From assembly GCA_021298215.1 (NCBI GenBank), contig JAJTEE010000002.1, positions 62,001-126,000 on the forward strand: DNA of 64,000 nucleotides, written 5' to 3'. The notes under the pieces are model-generated. The model saw only the letters and a program-made list of their open reading frames with translations, did not search any database and had not been told where the DNA came from. The position numbers and the translations under genes were made by a program. The stretch is from Alphaproteobacteria bacterium. GTDB lineage: Bacteria > Pseudomonadota > Alphaproteobacteria > Paracaedibacterales > CAITNM01. This document shows, in pieces, positions 62,373 to 64,000 of the stretch. Position 1 is the stretch's first letter; each line of letters starts with the position of its first letter.

Positions 62373-63260
62373 TTACGTTTTTATAATATCAATAATTTTC
62401 TTCATTGCTTCAAAAGTGAAATTATTTTGATCTAATGTGGGATTATATTCAACAATTTCTAATCCGATACATTTGGAATTAAATATTACTCCCTTTAAAA
62501 ACTCTGTAACGTCATCCAGCTCTAAACCTCTTCCTTCTGGAGTTCCTGTTCCTGGGCAATATGCAGGATCTATACCATCAATATCAAGACTTATTCCAAA
62601 AGAAGGATTCGATTTTAATAAATGCTCCCGGCTTTTTAAAAAATTCTCATAACCGTTATAAGCTTCACGTTCTTTATGATAACCAACCTCCACCCCCAAA
62701 TGCTTAAGAAGCATTTCTTCTTCAATCTCATAACTTCGAATGCCTGTTTGTATCAAAGCATTTGGCTTTAAAACCGGCGGATTTCGAGCAAGATGTACAA
62801 AATCATGATCTCCCTTACCCAGCAATACTGCAGCAGGCATACCATGTGGATTATTTGATACAGTTGTTTCATAAGTGTGTGCATCCATATGAGCATCGAT
62901 CCAGAGTAAACCAAAATCACAATTTGCATCCTTCACCCCGCTCCAGGTAGCCATTGCAATCGAATGATCACCACCTATAACCAAAAGAAAATTTCCTTGT
63001 TGAATGGTCCTTTCTGCTATGTTATGTATCCAACGCCCTACTTGTAGGACGTGATTTCTTCGCTGTTGAATAGGGTAGTCTTGGCTATTTTGACAAGAAT
63101 TAAAATGCCAATTGGCAAAATATACCTCTCCTTGAATTCTATGATCATTTAATAAATTATTGAGAAGCTGTTTTTGCAAAACGGTCATTGCTCCATCAGC
63201 TGTCCCAAATTTTCCTGCACCCCATCCTGACGCTGCTAGAATAATAGTTATGTTGCGCAT
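62373..63260 (-). CDS. rocF: Arginase (ureohydrolase family)
   Basis: 295 residues. The Mn-binding motifs are complete: GGDHSIA, WIDAHMDAHT and SLDIDGIDPAYCPGTGTP. The GxGTPEGRG end of the last motif fits arginase better than agmatinase. It would release ornithine and urea from (host) arginine. It overlaps the gltX 3' end by 13 nt. Confidence 0.87.
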   Translation of the reverse strand: MRNITIILAASGWGAGKFGTADGAMTVLQKQLLNNLLNDHRIQGEVYFANWHFNSCQNSQDYPIQQRRNHVLQVGRWIHNIAERTIQQGNFLLVIGGDHSIAMATWSGVKDANCDFGLLWIDAHMDAHTYETTVSNNPHGMPAAVLLGKGDHDFVHLARNPPVLKPNALIQTGIRSYEIEEEMLLKHLGVEVGYHKEREAYNGYENFLKSREHLLKSNPSFGISLDIDGIDPAYCPGTGTPEGRGLELDDVTEFLKGVIFNSKCIGLEIVEYNPTLDQNNFTFEAMKKIIDIIKT

Positions 63261-64000
63261 AATCTTTCTTTAACTTTGTCACTTCCTATTAATGGTAATA
63301 GCATTTTCATTTCTGGACCATGATCCATTGCTGTTAAGGCTTGACGAAGAGGCATAAATAAATCTTTTCCCTTGCGTCCCGTTTTTTCTTTAATGCTTTG
63401 CGTCCAAATTCCCCATGTTTCTTCTGCCCATGAACCTGCTGGCAATAAATCTAGAGCTATTTTCAAGAAATCATTGTCTGAGCAGGTCCCTCTAATTTTA
63501 CCAAAAAATATACTCTCCCAAGGCTCAAGATCTTCAATTTTTTCAATATTATCATGCACTGCGCGCCAATGATTCTCACTAAACTTCTCAAAGCCATTTG
63601 TTTTTAAACGCTCTTGAATTTGCGAAAATGGCATTAAATGATAGAGCTTATGATTTAGTGCCCATAAATCTTTTTCGCTAAATCTTGGGGGAGTACGACT
63701 GAAAGTGGATAAGTCAAAAGAGCTCGCCAATTCATTTAAAGTTAATAAAGGTTCAATAGGTAGAGATGTTCCAAGTCTTGCTAATAAGCAGGCAATAGCC
63801 ATTGGCTCGACACCAGAATCACGCATTTGACCTAAGCTTAAACTGCCCAAACGTTTTGAAAGTGGAGCACCATCCTCATCCATCAATAGCGTTGTATGAG
63901 CAAACGTTACAGGAAAATCCTTTCCATCATTCACAGCTTTAAAGAGCTGAATTTGTGTTGCTGTATTTGTAACGTGGTCTTCACCACGAATAATATGACT
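63248..64000 (-). CDS. gltX: Glutamyl-tRNA synthetase, C-terminal part (partial)
   Basis: 251 codons are visible; the N terminus is beyond the right edge. The first visible residues SHIIRGEDHVTNTATQIQLF are the conserved segment before the KMSKS-type loop, which here reads PLSKRLGS, the form of the alphaproteobacterial second GluRS (GltX2). Anticodon-binding helices follow. An internal GTG at 63934 is not a start. Confidence 0.9.
   Translation of the reverse strand, partial: SHIIRGEDHVTNTATQIQLFKAVNDGKDFPVTFAHTTLLMDEDGAPLSKRLGSLSLGQMRDSGVEPMAIACLLARLGTSLPIEPLLTLNELASSFDLSTFSRTPPRFSEKDLWALNHKLYHLMPFSQIQERLKTNGFEKFSENHWRAVHDNIEKIEDLEPWESIFFGKIRGTCSDNDFLKIALDLLPAGSWAEETWGIWTQSIKEKTGRKGKDLFMPLRQALTAMDHGPEMKMLLPLIGSDKVKERLCAT

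Overview
The window looks like chromosome of an AT-rich, host-associated alphaproteobacterium that keeps an LPS outer membrane. Holosporales-like or Rickettsiales-like is my inference; no species is claimed. Pointers are a nucleotide (ATP/ADP) translocase at 26.5-28.0 kb, the alphaproteobacterial gene order purC/bolA/grxD, SdhE and RlmE, a GluRS2-type gltX with a PLSKR signature loop, and several broken genes typical of genome reduction. LpxB, LptF, LptG, Tol-Pal and a long surface-polysaccharide operon argue for a full LPS envelope. UGA is an ordinary stop codon: prfB has the classical +1 frameshift site at an in-frame UGA, and many genes end in TGA.

Region 1 (1-19.7 kb, all minus strand) is one polysaccharide operon of about 20 genes with overlaps or tiny gaps. 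Transcription starts at a promoter near 19.72-19.75 kb that carries a 12-bp palindrome. The first genes are a MarR/EPS-type winged-helix regulator and a NusG/RfaH-like antiterminator, which overlap by 4 nt. Two ops-like elements (GCGGTAGC after a hairpin) follow, one before an FkbM methyltransferase and one before a flippase-type ABC transporter. Next come a WbpB-WbpD fusion and WbpE, then sugar epimerases, acetyltransferases, methyltransferases, glycosyltransferases, a TagB/F-like polymerase and a nucleotidyltransferase/HAD pair. The operon continues through AsnB, HisH, HisF and a WbpG-type amidotransferase into a glycosyltransferase cut by the window edge. WbpB/D/E plus WbpG/HisH/HisF point to a 2,3-diacylamino (acetamidino) uronic-acid sugar. 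One acetyltransferase in the operon is broken twice.

Region 2 (19.8-23 kb, plus) holds purC, bolA, grxD, rlmE and prfB. The purS/purQ/purL genes usually found between purC and bolA are missing, and the PurC has lost most of its signature residues. Region 3 (23-28 kb, minus) has a DUF1003 protein, a 990-residue GltD/PyrK-like fusion flavoprotein and the nucleotide translocase. Region 4 (28.2-36 kb) has sdhE, a HAD-type pseudogene, ruvAB, a PTS enzyme I, surA and lptFG. Region 5 (36-40 kb, minus) has rpoN with a probable frameshift in Region I, a glycosyltransferase, pth and rplY. Region 6 (40-45.3 kb) has three transporters, one behind a structured leader, and an orphan protein whose signal peptide appears out of frame. 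Region 7 (45.4-57.2 kb, mostly plus) has a SlyB-like lipoprotein, tolQRA, lpxB, a threonine aldolase, fliI, pal, efp, suhB, rlpA, dacA and serC. Region 8 (57.2-64 kb, minus) has topA, a GNAT protein, a LuxR-type regulator, rpsT, tRNA-Asn, trxA, arginase and the 3' part of gltX.

No gap exceeds 300 bases. The larger ones (17401-17599, 28003-28235, 37394-37507, 39833-40102, 41303-41422, 45289-45480, 50350-50515, 59587-59793) hold promoters, repeats or leaders as listed, or nothing I can recognise (50350-50515, 59587-59793). I saw no insertion sequence, CRISPR array or prophage. Several genes carry probable single-base lesions (10632, 10445, 28658, 37341, 45268). Some lie in short homopolymers, so sequencing error has to be excluded before reading them as biology.
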